Counted from the first letter of the stretch, positions 45,058 through 54,252 are shown. The stretch is 64,000 nucleotides of DNA from JALZBN01 sp035525375 (GCA_035525375.1 DATLEI010000027.1:24049-88048), one strand, 5' to 3'. Program-made: numbers and translations. Notes: generated by a model from the letters alone, not told the origin.

Positions 45058-46109
45058 TCGACCTCGAACTGCTACCCGACGCCGTTCTCGTGCTCGATGC
45101 CGACCGGCGCGTGCAGGCTGTGAACAGCGCCGCAGCCGAGCTAACCGGATACGCCATCTCTGAAATGGTCGGTTGCGCGTTGACTGAGCTACTCGACCCT
45201 CGGACGCCCGAGGGCGAGCCGCTGTGGGAGTCCGGCTGGCCGACGGCCTCCCGCCTTCGTTCCGTGGTGCGCATTCCCGAGCGTGAAGCGCATCTCCGGG
45301 GAGCGAATGGCCACGAGATCCGAGCTCTCGTCACCGGGCGCTACGAGCGGAGCACCGACGGAGCAGTGCTGGGTGTCGTGCTCATCGCGCGCGACCAGGC
45401 CCGGCGCCACGACCTGTCGATCGACGGAATCGAGGTGGTGTCGACCGTCAGCCACGAGCTCCGTGCGCCCCTCACGTCAGTGCGGGGCTACACGAGTCTC
45501 CTCTTGAACCGGTGGGACCGACTCGGCGAGGAGCAAAAGCGCACGATGCTCGAGCAGGTGCACCACGACGCGGGACGAGTGACGCGTCTCGTGAGCGAGC
45601 TGTTGGACATCAGCCGGCTCGAGAGCGGACGGCTGGCCCTACGGCGCCAGCTCGTCGACATGCCTGTATTAGTAGGCGACGTGCTCGACAACGTGCGCAT
45701 GATGGAGCCGATGCTGGAGGCCGACGTCGACTTCGTTCCCGAGTTCCCGCGGGTGTATGCCGACCCCGACAAGATCGAGCAGGTGTTGACAAACCTTGTG
45801 GAAAACGCAGCCAAGTACGGCGACCCCCAAGGTATGAAGGTTGCTGGCGCGGTGAGCGACGGCATGGTGTCGATCGCCGTGGCCGACAAGGGCGAGGGCA
45901 TCCCAGCGCCCGATCTTGGCCGGGTGTTCAGCAAGTTCTTCCGTCGGGCCGAGACCCGGCCCACCGGCTCGGGCCTCGGGCTCTGGATCAGCCGCGGTCT
46001 TGTCGAAGCCCACGGGGGTCAGCTCGACGTCGAGTCTGAGGTCGGGCGGGGCTCGACGTTCCGCTTCACCCTTCCGACGGCGATTCCCGACGAACTGAAG
46101 AGCCCGTGA
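45054..46109 (+). CDS. Soluble PAS-domain sensor histidine kinase
   Basis: 351 aa without membrane segments. A PAS domain spans residues 1-115 (LVLDADRRVQAVNSAAAELT). HisKA carries the phosphorylated His134 in STVSHELRAPLTSVRGY. The HATPase domain has the N box (LVENAAKYGD), G1 (ADKGEGIP), F (FSKFFRRAE) and G2 (GSGLGLWISRG). All catalytic motifs are intact. No response regulator is adjacent. It is coupled by ATGA to the rRNA methyltransferase and by GTGA to pheS, so it is made with translation genes. Signal unknown. Confidence 0.93.
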   Translation: MIDLELLPDAVLVLDADRRVQAVNSAAAELTGYAISEMVGCALTELLDPRTPEGEPLWESGWPTASRLRSVVRIPEREAHLRGANGHEIRALVTGRYERSTDGAVLGVVLIARDQARRHDLSIDGIEVVSTVSHELRAPLTSVRGYTSLLLNRWDRLGEEQKRTMLEQVHHDAGRVTRLVSELLDISRLESGRLALRRQLVDMPVLVGDVLDNVRMMEPMLEADVDFVPEFPRVYADPDKIEQVLTNLVENAAKYGDPQGMKVAGAVSDGMVSIAVADKGEGIPAPDLGRVFSKFFRRAETRPTGSGLGLWISRGLVEAHGGQLDVESEVGRGSTFRFTLPTAIPDELKSP

Positions 46110-47152
46110 CCGAGCACGCGCCGCTGGCGCCGCTCGAAGTCGTCGTCGACGGAGCGCTCGTTCAGATCGCTGGAGTCGTTGATCTGTCAGAGCTCGAAGT
46201 GATCGAGCGCGACCTCACTGGTAAGCGCGGTGCCCTGACACTTCGCCACCGTACCCTGGGAAGCCTCCAACCCGACGAGCGACGAGAGGCTGGGCGACTT
46301 CTCCAGGAGGCGAAGGCGCGAGTCGACGACGCTGTCGCGGAACGGCGCGCCCAACTCCAGTCGGCCGAGCGCGAGCTGCGGCTGGCCGCAGAGCGACTGG
46401 ATCTCACTGAGGTGATCGGCCGGCGCGAGCGGGGACGCCTCCACCTCGTCACCCAGACCCGTGACGAGCTCGAAGACCTCTTCGTCGGCATGGGCTACAC
46501 CGTCGCGGAGGGTCCCGAGGTCGACACCGACTGGAACAATTTCCAGGCCCTCAACATGCCGCCGGCGCACCCGGCGCGCAGCATGTGGGACACCCTCTAC
46601 GTGAAGATGGGCGCGCCGGAGTCGGTGGTGCTCCGCACGCACACCTCGCCGGTCCAGATCCGGGTGATGTCGTCACAGCCACCGCCAATCCGCATCGTTG
46701 CGCCGGGCCGTTGCTACCGGCGCGACACGCCTGACGCCCGGCACCTTCCCGTGTTCCATCAGATCGAGGGGCTCGTCGTCGACCGCGGCATCACCTTTGG
46801 CGACCTCGCCGGCACCATCGAAGCGTTCACCAGCGCCTACTTCGGCAAGGCGATTCACTCCCGTCTGCGGCCGTCCTACTTCCCGTTCACCGAGCCATCG
46901 GCCGAGTTCGAGGTCACCTGCATCTTCTGCGAGGGCGCAGGATGCCGGGTCTGTTCTCAGTCCGGATGGATCGAGCTCGGCGGGTGCGGGATGGTCGACC
47001 CCAACGTCTTCGAGGCCGTCGGTATCGACCCCGAGGAGTGGTCGGGCTTCGCCTTCGGCTTCGGTATCGACCGCTGTGCCCTGGTCCGTCACGACATCGA
47101 CGACCTCCGGCATTTCATCACCAACGACATCCGATTCCTGGCCCAGTTCTGA
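46106..47152 (+). CDS. pheS: Phenylalanine--tRNA ligase alpha subunit
   Basis: Catalytic subunit; 348 aa. The N-terminal coiled coil (residues 1-95) is followed by the class II core with MGYTVAEGPEVDTDWNNF, motif 2 PGRCYRRDTPDARHLPVFHQ and motif 3 FGFGIDRCALVRHDIDDLR. A Cys cluster ECTCIFC-like segment (VTCIFCEGAGCRVCSQSG) suggests a small zinc site. It starts at GTG in an overlap with the sensor kinase stop. pheT is not adjacent: a Nudix gene lies between. Confidence 0.97.
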   Translation: MTEHAPLAPLEVVVDGALVQIAGVVDLSELEVIERDLTGKRGALTLRHRTLGSLQPDERREAGRLLQEAKARVDDAVAERRAQLQSAERELRLAAERLDLTEVIGRRERGRLHLVTQTRDELEDLFVGMGYTVAEGPEVDTDWNNFQALNMPPAHPARSMWDTLYVKMGAPESVVLRTHTSPVQIRVMSSQPPPIRIVAPGRCYRRDTPDARHLPVFHQIEGLVVDRGITFGDLAGTIEAFTSAYFGKAIHSRLRPSYFPFTEPSAEFEVTCIFCEGAGCRVCSQSGWIELGGCGMVDPNVFEAVGIDPEEWSGFAFGFGIDRCALVRHDIDDLRHFITNDIRFLAQF

Positions 47153-47176
47153 ACACACCCTGACCAGAGGAGCATA

Positions 47177-47677
47177 ATGATCGCGGACACCGGCGCGAGC
47201 CGACGGGAAGTAGCCCGCATCATTGTGATCGACGGCGCGGGCCAGATCTTGCTTCTCCGCTACCAGCATCAGCGTCAGGTCAGTCTCGACAATCCCGACC
47301 TGCGGAGCTACTGGGTGGCGCCTGGTGGCGCCGTCGACATGGGTGAGACAGCGCAGCAAGCGGCCGTAAGGGAATTGTTGGAGGAAACCGGACTCGTTGT
47401 GCACGACGTAGGCGAGGCCGTATGGGTTCGCTGGTGCTCGATCCTGCGGCATGAGAAGCCAGTGATACAGGAGGAGCACTTCTTCGTTGCTGTGCTCACA
47501 GCCGAGTCACCAGACGTAGCGAATTCGTCTCCCGAGGTGATCGACGCCCTTCGCTGGTGGTCAACCGACGAGATCCGTTCGTCGCAGGACACCTTCTTTC
47601 CTTCGGGCTTACCCGACCTCGTCGACCCACTCATCAAAGGCGACCGGCCGCCTCAGCTCATTCGGCTCGAGGGCTAG
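47177..47677 (+). CDS. Nudix hydrolase
   Basis: 166 aa. The Nudix box is complete (GGAVDMGETAQQAAVRELLE followed by ETGL). N-terminal VARIIVIDGAGQILLLRYQ matches the ADP-ribose pyrophosphatase / nucleotide clean-up type, but the substrate is unknown. Shine-Dalgarno GAGGAG precedes the ATG. It separates pheS from pheT. Confidence 0.9.
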   Translation: MIADTGASRREVARIIVIDGAGQILLLRYQHQRQVSLDNPDLRSYWVAPGGAVDMGETAQQAAVRELLEETGLVVHDVGEAVWVRWCSILRHEKPVIQEEHFFVAVLTAESPDVANSSPEVIDALRWWSTDEIRSSQDTFFPSGLPDLVDPLIKGDRPPQLIRLEG

Positions 47678-47736
47678 TGAATTGCTTGGCACTGGCGTCA
47701 CGCCGCAATATCTGGGACGAGTGATGCGGCGCCCTC

Positions 47737-47742
47737 TAACTT
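47737..47742 (+). promoter_or_regulatory. Probable -10 hexamer, leaderless pheT transcript
   Basis: TAACTT ends 6 bases before the pheT GTG. It lies in the 71-base gap after the Nudix gene, so pheT may have its own promoter. Confidence 0.5.
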
Positions 47743-47748
47743 GTAGCC

Positions 47749-50106
47749 GTGCGTGTCCCCCTTTCCTGGCTGTCTGACTTTGCGCCGTTCGTCGGTCATC
47801 CCGCCGATCTGGCCGGCGCGCTTTCGGGGCTCGGGCTCGCGGTCGAGAAGATCGACCGGGTGGGGGAGGGTCTCGAACACGTCGGCGTAGCGCGGGTCTT
47901 GTCGACCAAGCCCCATCCAAGTGCCGACCGGGTGCAGCTGGTCGAGGTCGACAATGGGAACGGGCAACCACTCCAGATCGTTTGTGGCGCGTTCAACTTC
48001 GGCGCCGACGACCTGGTCGCTTTGGCTCCCATCGGGGCCCGTTTGCCGAACGGGATGGAGATCGGCCGGCGCAAAGTTCGGGGCGAGTGGTCAGAAGGCA
48101 TGCTCTGTTCGGCCGCCGAGTTGAAGCTGGGCGACGACCACTCCGGGATCCTGGTCCTTACGGGCTCCACCGACGCCGCGCCGGGCGCGCCGCTCTCTGA
48201 AGCGCTCGGGCTGCGGCCCGACGTCGTGTTCGACGTCGACGTGACCCCCAATCGCCCCGACGCCTTGTCGATGGCAGGCGTGGCGCGAGACCTCGCCGCC
48301 AAGCTCGGTGTTCCCTTCGTGTTGCCCGCTGCTGCAGCACTGGTTCCCGCTGGCGGAGCGGTGCCAAAGGTGGTCGTCGAGAGTCTCGACCTTTGTCCTC
48401 GGTTCACCGGCACGCTCTTAAGCGACGTCACGGTGCGACCGTCTCCGGCGTGGATGGCGAACCGGCTCACGTTGGCCGGCATGCGCCCGATCAACAACCT
48501 GGTGGACATCTCCAACTACGTCATGTTGGAGCTGGGCCAGCCCAACCATGCCTATGACGTCGCCCGGTTGCCGGCGCCTGGGCTCATCGTCCGCCGTGCC
48601 CGTTCCGGCGAGGTCGTCGTCACTCTCGACCGCGTCGAGCGGGTGCTTGGACAGGACGACTGCCTCATCTGCGATACCGACGACAATGCGATCGGGATCG
48701 CCGGGGTCATGGGCGGGGCCTCAAGTGAGATCGGCGACGACACGACCGATGTTCTGCTCGAAGCGGCGTACTTTTCCCCGGTTGCGGTCGCTCGCGCATC
48801 TAAGTCGGTCGGCCTCCGCACCGAAGCCTCGGTCCGCTTCGAGCGCGGTGTCGACCCCGAGGGCATCGATCGAGCCGTAGCCAGGTTCTGTGCTCTGGCG
48901 AGTGAGGTCGCCGGTGCTTCTCCCGCCGGCGACACGACTGATGTGCGCGGCGAGATTCCGTTGCCGCCACGAGTGACGGTTCGCACGGACCGGGTCAACG
49001 CAATCCTTGGCACTTCGCTCCGGCCAGAGCAGGTCGCCGCCTACCTCGAGCCGATCGGATTCGATTGTGAAGCCGCCGAAGCACAGTTCGAGGTCCAGAT
49101 CCCGTCCTGGCGCCCCGACTGCGAGCGCGAAATCGACGTCATCGAGGAAGTGGCGCGCCACCACGGCTACCCCAACATTCCACGAACAGTCCCGGCAACG
49201 GCCTCCGTTGGCGGCCTCACCGCCCTACAGCGAGATCGGCGCCACGTTCGACAGATCCTGGCCGGCGCAGGAATCTCTGAGGCTTGGTCGACATCGTTCC
49301 TTTCGTTCGACGACCTGGCGCGCGCCGGTCTGGCGACGGATGCGCTCGAGGTCGAGAACCCGCTCACCAGTGACGAGTCCGTCCTGCGCACGTCAATTCT
49401 GCCGGGGCTCCTGCGAGCGCTCGTCACCAACCAGTCCCACCGCCATCCCGACGTCAGCCTGTTCGAGATCGGTCACGTGTTTCGTCCGCCGGAGCCCGGC
49501 GCGGAGCTACCGATCGAACCGGAGAACCTCGCTGTGGTTTTGGGCGGCCGCAGCGCGCCGGAAGCGAAGCTCACTTGGGACCTGCTCGTTGGCGCGCTTC
49601 CGGTCGAGCAGGTTGAACTCGTGGCCGATTCGCCGCCAGGGCTGCACCCGACCCGCAGTGCGCGGATCGTTGTAGGTGGCCTTGACCTCGGGGTCATGGG
49701 CGAAGTCGACCCTGCCGTGCTCGATGCCCACGATCTGGCGGGTCCGGTGGCCTGGTTCGAGGTCGACCTCGGCGCGCTCCTAAAGGCGCCGCGCCGGCCA
49801 CCCGCCTACCTGGCGGTCAGCCGGTTCCCCTCCGCCGACATCGACCTGGCCTTCGCCGTCCCCGACGAGGTTCCTGCTGGCAAGGTGGAGGCGGCCTTGC
49901 GCATAGGTGGCGGAGAGGAACTCGAGGGCGTTTGGCTCTTCGATGTCTTCCGCGGCGCGCAGATCGGCGAGGGCCGCCGCAACCTCGCCTACCGCCTCCG
50001 CTTCGCTGCCCTCGACCACACCCTGGCTGAAGGCGAACTGGCGCGCCTTCGGGATCGCTCCATCGCGGCTGTTGTCGAAAGCCTCCCCGCAGAGCTCCGC
50101 GCCTGA
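47749..50106 (+). CDS. pheT: Phenylalanine--tRNA ligase beta subunit
   Basis: 785 aa editing and tRNA-binding subunit. Domains in order: N-terminal with VPLSWLSDFAPF, EMAP-type OB fold (KPHPSADRVQLVEVDNG), B3/B4 editing region (VTPNRPDALSMAGVARDLAA, LGQPNHAYDVARLP), B5, and the C-terminal ferredoxin-like anticodon domain (SRFPSADIDLAFAVPDEV). GTG 47749 fits the family start. Confidence 0.97.
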   Translation: MRVPLSWLSDFAPFVGHPADLAGALSGLGLAVEKIDRVGEGLEHVGVARVLSTKPHPSADRVQLVEVDNGNGQPLQIVCGAFNFGADDLVALAPIGARLPNGMEIGRRKVRGEWSEGMLCSAAELKLGDDHSGILVLTGSTDAAPGAPLSEALGLRPDVVFDVDVTPNRPDALSMAGVARDLAAKLGVPFVLPAAAALVPAGGAVPKVVVESLDLCPRFTGTLLSDVTVRPSPAWMANRLTLAGMRPINNLVDISNYVMLELGQPNHAYDVARLPAPGLIVRRARSGEVVVTLDRVERVLGQDDCLICDTDDNAIGIAGVMGGASSEIGDDTTDVLLEAAYFSPVAVARASKSVGLRTEASVRFERGVDPEGIDRAVARFCALASEVAGASPAGDTTDVRGEIPLPPRVTVRTDRVNAILGTSLRPEQVAAYLEPIGFDCEAAEAQFEVQIPSWRPDCEREIDVIEEVARHHGYPNIPRTVPATASVGGLTALQRDRRHVRQILAGAGISEAWSTSFLSFDDLARAGLATDALEVENPLTSDESVLRTSILPGLLRALVTNQSHRHPDVSLFEIGHVFRPPEPGAELPIEPENLAVVLGGRSAPEAKLTWDLLVGALPVEQVELVADSPPGLHPTRSARIVVGGLDLGVMGEVDPAVLDAHDLAGPVAWFEVDLGALLKAPRRPPAYLAVSRFPSADIDLAFAVPDEVPAGKVEAALRIGGGEELEGVWLFDVFRGAQIGEGRRNLAYRLRFAALDHTLAEGELARLRDRSIAAVVESLPAELRA

Positions 50107-50116
50107 GCGGTGGAGC

Positions 50117-50190
50117 ACAGCGGCAACTTTTCGAACAGCGGCAACGCTGCCTTTCGGGCTGCTTTCATCGTGATCGCAAGCGTTGCCGCT
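50117..50190. repeat. Two direct and one inverted copy of AGCGGCAAC
   Basis: ACAGCGGCAAC occurs at 50117-50127 and again at 50135-50145. AGCGGCAACGCT (50137-50148) is the perfect 12-bp reverse complement of AGCGTTGCCGCT (50179-50190), 30 bases apart. The array lies between pheT and the secreted NHL protein and has no T-tract. It looks like a binding-site cluster for a DNA-binding regulator, or a cruciform/terminator. Confidence 0.65.
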
Positions 50191-50294
50191 ACTCCAAACG
50201 CGCCACCTAGCGGCGCGGCTTCAGTTCCCGACCGCGGTTGTCGATAAAGAAGTCAAGACAATCGCCGCGCTCTCAGGCGGGGGAGCACAACCGA

Positions 50295-53183
50295 ATGCGA
50301 CTACGTGGGGCGGCGCGGGTGTGCGTGGCGGGCCTATTGGCGGCAGCTACACCCCTGGCGGGCGTTATAGCTCTGCCGACACCGGCTTCGGCCGCGCCGG
50401 GTGAGATCACGACAATCGCCGGCGCGCCGGGCGAAGGCCTAGCGACCGCCATCTCACAGCAAACCGTATCTCTCGTGCAGAGGGGCACATCGGTCTACGT
50501 AGCAAGTGGAACCGTCGTTCGGCTGATCGATACCACCACCGGGCACGAGCGACTCTTCGCCGGGACCGGCATCGGTGGATTTTCCGGCGATGGCGGCCAG
50601 GCAACCGCGGCCCGGCTCGCACAGGTTCGCGGAATCGCAATGGATCCGATGGGGAACCTCTACGTCGCTACAACCGCCCGAATTCGCAAGGTCACCCCTG
50701 CAGGCTTTATCAGCACCTTCGCCGGCAACGGTGTTCTCGATGAGCCCGTCGACGGCGCAAACGCGTCGGAGAGTCCGCTCGGATGGCCGACCTGGATCCA
50801 GACCGACGATACCGGCAACGTGTATTTTGCGGACGGCACGGGAATTCGCAGGATCGACGCTCTATCGCAATCCATCAGCACGATGGTCCGCTACGGCGAC
50901 CCCGTCGAGGATGGCGGCACCGTCCAGTCCCTGTGTGGCCTCGACCTCGACAGCAGCGGCAACATTCTTTTTGGTGACGGATCGGCGATTCGCCGCTATT
51001 CAGCCGCCGACGGCACGGTCAACACCGTTCCGACTGCGGGAGCTGCGACTCCGTGCAATCCTGTTCTCGACAGTACGAGCAACACCATCTATTTCCACGA
51101 GTTCACAGTGGTAAAGAAGCTCGAGAGCACCGGCAACGTGACGACTGTGGCCGGCGGTACTACTGACGGTCCACACGGAGATGGTGGCCCGGCGACGGAG
51201 GCCCGGCTCGTCGAATTGACGACGATCGTGCTGACGCCGTCCGGCGACCTGATCCTCGTCGACGTCGGAGGAAATCGTGTCCGGGTGGTCGACACGTCCG
51301 GCATCATCACCACACTGGCTGGGAACGGCGCAATCAGCTTCAGCGGCGACAACGGCCCGGCGGTCGATGCCCAGGTCGGGGGCGAGACTAGGAGCGGGCC
51401 CTTTCGAGCGGCGCGCTTAGCTCGCGACGCGGGCGGGAATCTCTATATCGGCGACCGCCTGAATAATCGAGTGCGCAAGATAGACGCCTCCGGGACGATT
51501 ACAACGATCGCCGGCAATGGAAGCTCCGTTTCCAGCGGCGACGGTGGCCCAGCGATCGCGGCGGGGCTGCAAGTGGCCGGCGTCGCTGTCGACGGCGCGG
51601 GAAACATCTTCGTCGTGGACGACACGCGGGTTCGCAAGATCAACGCCGCCGGCGTCATCTCGACTGTCGCCGCGTTGTTCGCCGGCGCGGAGGGCATTTG
51701 CGTTGACGCGGCAGGGAATCTGTACCTCCCGTACCCAAACGGGAATGTCGTTCGCAAGATCAATCCTTCGGGCGCGATGACAATTCTTGCTGGGACAGGC
51801 TCGGCTGGGTTCTCCGGTGACGGTGGTTCGGCGACTGGCCCAGCGGCTCAACTCAGCGCCCCTACAGACGTCATGGTCGACTCTCTGGGCAACTTTTTTA
51901 TCGCCGACACTGGGAACAACCGCGTGCGCAAGGTCGACCCTGGCGGAATTATCAGCACAGTGGCTGGCAACGGAGCGTCGAACTGGGAAGCTGCCGGTGA
52001 CGGTGGACCGGCCACAAAAGCGAGTGTGCCCGCGCCCGTTACCGTCGCCTTGGATGCCTCCGGCAATCTACTGATCGGTAGCCGGGGCCTTGTTCGAAGG
52101 GTCGTCGACGGGATTGTCTGGACCGCGGCCGGAACCGTGACCCACAAGGAGCATCTCTTTACGGGCGATGGCGCCGGCGATGGTGGTCCGGCCAACGCTG
52201 CGGTCCTCGGCAGTGTCTATGGCTTGGTGGTCGACTCGGCAGGCAACCTACTGATCTCCGGCACCGCCGACGAGGGCGGAGCGGGGAGGATTCGACGGGT
52301 CGAGGCGCCGCTGCCGGTTCGTCCGGCGCGCTTCGTGGCCGCTGACTTCAACGGTGATTTTGAGAGCAACCCGTCTGTGTATCGCCCCTCGACGGGTACC
52401 TGGTTCGCCAAGGGTGGGCTCACTACCGTGTATGGCGTCGCCACCGACATTCCGGTCCCTGCGGACTACGACGGCGACCACGTCAGCGATGCTGCGGTCT
52501 ACCGCCCCGGCGGAACCGACTCCGGAGCCGGCGTCTGGTACATCCAGCGCTCGACGGGGGGTGAAACCACGTTCGCCTACGGGACAACTGGCGACGTGCC
52601 GGTTCCTGCCGACTACGACGGTGATGGACGCGCCGATGTCGCCCTGTTCCGTCCCTCAACTGGCACTTGGTTCATCCGCCAGTCGTCCAACGACACCGAG
52701 CGGGTCGTGAATTACGGCACGGGCGGTGACGTAGCCGTTCCGGCCGACTACGACGGCGACAGCAAGACCGATATAGCCGTCCTGCGTACCGGCACCCAGG
52801 CGCTCTGGTTCATCCGTAATTCGCAGAGCAACGCCGAATCGGTCGTCGCCTACGGCACCGCCGGGGACGTACCGGTGGTCGCCGACTACGACGGCGACAC
52901 GCGCGCCGACGTCGGCGTGTTCCGTCAGAGCACCGGCACCTGGTTCATCGCCCAATCGACAGGCGAGGAGCGCACCGCCAACTACGGGACAGCGGGCGAC
53001 GTTCCCTCACCAGGGGACTACGACGGCGACGGAAGGGCTGATCTCGGCGTCTACCGGCCCGAGAACAGCACCTGGTACGTATGGCAATCGACAAACTTCG
53101 CGCAAACCGCCACCCACTGGGGCATGTCGGGAGATGTTCCGCTGGTGCTCGCTCCGGCGATCCGCCTCGCCTACTTCGGCTGA
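50295..53183 (+). CDS. Secreted NHL-repeat / FG-GAP repeat protein
   Basis: 962 aa from ATG 50295 (Shine-Dalgarno GGGGGAG, 9 bases before). A Sec signal peptide covers residues 1-34 (basic start, hydrophobic core GLLAAATPLAGVIALP, cleavage after PASA). Residues 35-670 hold many NHL-type repeats with the refrain TIAGNG / FSGDGGPA. Residues 680-960 hold six repeats of 44-49 aa with the calcium-binding DxDGDxxxD pattern at about 684, 724, 773, 818, 864 and 908. No C-terminal anchor or sorting motif is visible. It is probably an extracellular double beta-propeller protein; ligand unknown. It is the only clear accessory gene in the window. Confidence 0.85.
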   Translation: MRLRGAARVCVAGLLAAATPLAGVIALPTPASAAPGEITTIAGAPGEGLATAISQQTVSLVQRGTSVYVASGTVVRLIDTTTGHERLFAGTGIGGFSGDGGQATAARLAQVRGIAMDPMGNLYVATTARIRKVTPAGFISTFAGNGVLDEPVDGANASESPLGWPTWIQTDDTGNVYFADGTGIRRIDALSQSISTMVRYGDPVEDGGTVQSLCGLDLDSSGNILFGDGSAIRRYSAADGTVNTVPTAGAATPCNPVLDSTSNTIYFHEFTVVKKLESTGNVTTVAGGTTDGPHGDGGPATEARLVELTTIVLTPSGDLILVDVGGNRVRVVDTSGIITTLAGNGAISFSGDNGPAVDAQVGGETRSGPFRAARLARDAGGNLYIGDRLNNRVRKIDASGTITTIAGNGSSVSSGDGGPAIAAGLQVAGVAVDGAGNIFVVDDTRVRKINAAGVISTVAALFAGAEGICVDAAGNLYLPYPNGNVVRKINPSGAMTILAGTGSAGFSGDGGSATGPAAQLSAPTDVMVDSLGNFFIADTGNNRVRKVDPGGIISTVAGNGASNWEAAGDGGPATKASVPAPVTVALDASGNLLIGSRGLVRRVVDGIVWTAAGTVTHKEHLFTGDGAGDGGPANAAVLGSVYGLVVDSAGNLLISGTADEGGAGRIRRVEAPLPVRPARFVAADFNGDFESNPSVYRPSTGTWFAKGGLTTVYGVATDIPVPADYDGDHVSDAAVYRPGGTDSGAGVWYIQRSTGGETTFAYGTTGDVPVPADYDGDGRADVALFRPSTGTWFIRQSSNDTERVVNYGTGGDVAVPADYDGDSKTDIAVLRTGTQALWFIRNSQSNAESVVAYGTAGDVPVVADYDGDTRADVGVFRQSTGTWFIAQSTGEERTANYGTAGDVPSPGDYDGDGRADLGVYRPENSTWYVWQSTNFAQTATHWGMSGDVPLVLAPAIRLAYFG
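52331..53130 (+). repeat. Coding tandem repeats: six FG-GAP-like blades
   Basis: The 3' third of the NHL protein gene repeats a unit of about 135-150 bases encoding variants of DYDGDGRADVALFRPSTGTW followed by FI.QSS and YGTAGDVPVPA. Copies have diverged in sequence, so the array is probably old and not a recent slippage product. Confidence 0.8.
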
Positions 53184-53197
53184 CGGTCGCAGCGCCC

Positions 53198-53229
53198 GTT
53201 GCATAGTCATGCGTTGAGCCGTATACACT
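53198..53229 (+). promoter_or_regulatory. argC promoter with candidate ArgR operator
   Basis: TACACT at 53224-53229 is a TAnnnT -10 ending 6 bases before the argC ATG, so the arg mRNA is probably leaderless. Just upstream, TTGCATAGTCATGCGT (53199-53214) has the dyad GCAT-N4-ATGC that resembles actinobacterial ARG boxes as I remember them. It covers the -35 zone, where a bound ArgR hexamer would block polymerase. argR is in the same operon. Confidence 0.5.
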
Positions 53230-53235
53230 TGAGCC

Positions 53236-54252
53236 ATGGTCGGCGTTGGCGTTCTTGGCGCATCCGGGTACACCGGGGGTGAGCTGCTGCGCCTGTGCTC
53301 CACTCACCCTGATCTAAACGTTGCGTGGGCAGCAGGGGACGCCACCGCTGGGACGGCCGTCGCCGAGCAACATCCGAATCTTGCCGCCGCCTATCCCGAC
53401 ATGATTGTTCGCACCTTCGAGCCCTCGATGGCTGCCGATGTCGGCCTCCTCTTCTTGGCCCTGCCGCACGGCGCGTCCCAGAAGCTGGTTATCGGCCTGC
53501 TCGACAGCAAGGCCAAGGTTGTTGACCTCTCCGCTGACTTTCGCCTTCACGACGCGGCGGCCTACGAGCGCTGGTACAAGCAACCCCATTCCGCGCCGGA
53601 GTTGATCGACCGATTCGTCTACGGCCTGCCTGAGTTCCATCGCGATGAGATCGCCAAGGCCGACGCCGTAGCCGCGCCGGGCTGCTATCCGACCGCAACG
53701 GCTCTCGCGCTGGCGCCGCTCGTCGCGGCCGGCGTCATCGAGCCCAGCGGTATCATCGTGGATGCGGCCAGCGGCGTGTCCGGCGCGGGGCGGGGCCTCA
53801 CCACAACTACGCATTTCGGCTCAGCCAATGAGGACTTCAGGGCCTACGGACTGCTTCACCACCGCCACACGCCAGAGATGGAGCAGGCGGTCGGCGCGCA
53901 ACTTCTGTTCACACCGCACCTCGCGCCGATGACAAGAGGAATTCTCGCCACCTGTTACGCACGTCCCACCGGGACCACATCAACCGAAGCGCTGCTGGAA
54001 CTGCTGTCCGCCTCCTACGCCGGCGAGCCCTTCGTCGTCGTCGATCGCGCCGCGCCGTCGACCAAGGCGACGTGGGGATCGAACACGGCGCAGCTCAGCG
54101 CTCGCTTCGACGAACGCACCGGATGGGTAGTCGTTCTCGCCGCCATCGACAACCTGGTCAAGGGCGCGTCGGGTCAGGCCCTGCAGTGCGCCAACCTCAT
54201 GCTCGGCCTCGACGAGACCGCCGGCCTTCCGCGCGCCGGGATCGCCCCATGA
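53236..54252 (+). CDS. argC: N-acetyl-gamma-glutamyl-phosphate reductase
   Basis: NADPH-dependent reduction in arginine synthesis; 338 aa. The Rossmann motif GVGVLGASGYTGGELLRL, the catalytic Cys in AAPGCYPTATALAL and the late TPHLAPMTRGI are present. First gene of an uninterrupted arg operon. ATGA overlap with argJ. Confidence 0.97.
   Translation: MVGVGVLGASGYTGGELLRLCSTHPDLNVAWAAGDATAGTAVAEQHPNLAAAYPDMIVRTFEPSMAADVGLLFLALPHGASQKLVIGLLDSKAKVVDLSADFRLHDAAAYERWYKQPHSAPELIDRFVYGLPEFHRDEIAKADAVAAPGCYPTATALALAPLVAAGVIEPSGIIVDAASGVSGAGRGLTTTTHFGSANEDFRAYGLLHHRHTPEMEQAVGAQLLFTPHLAPMTRGILATCYARPTGTTSTEALLELLSASYAGEPFVVVDRAAPSTKATWGSNTAQLSARFDERTGWVVVLAAIDNLVKGASGQALQCANLMLGLDETAGLPRAGIAP

Noticed and set aside
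52331..53130. CRISPR-like or mobile repeat array
   Set aside because: The repeats are in frame, diverged and encode FG-GAP blades; no direct-repeat/spacer structure exists.
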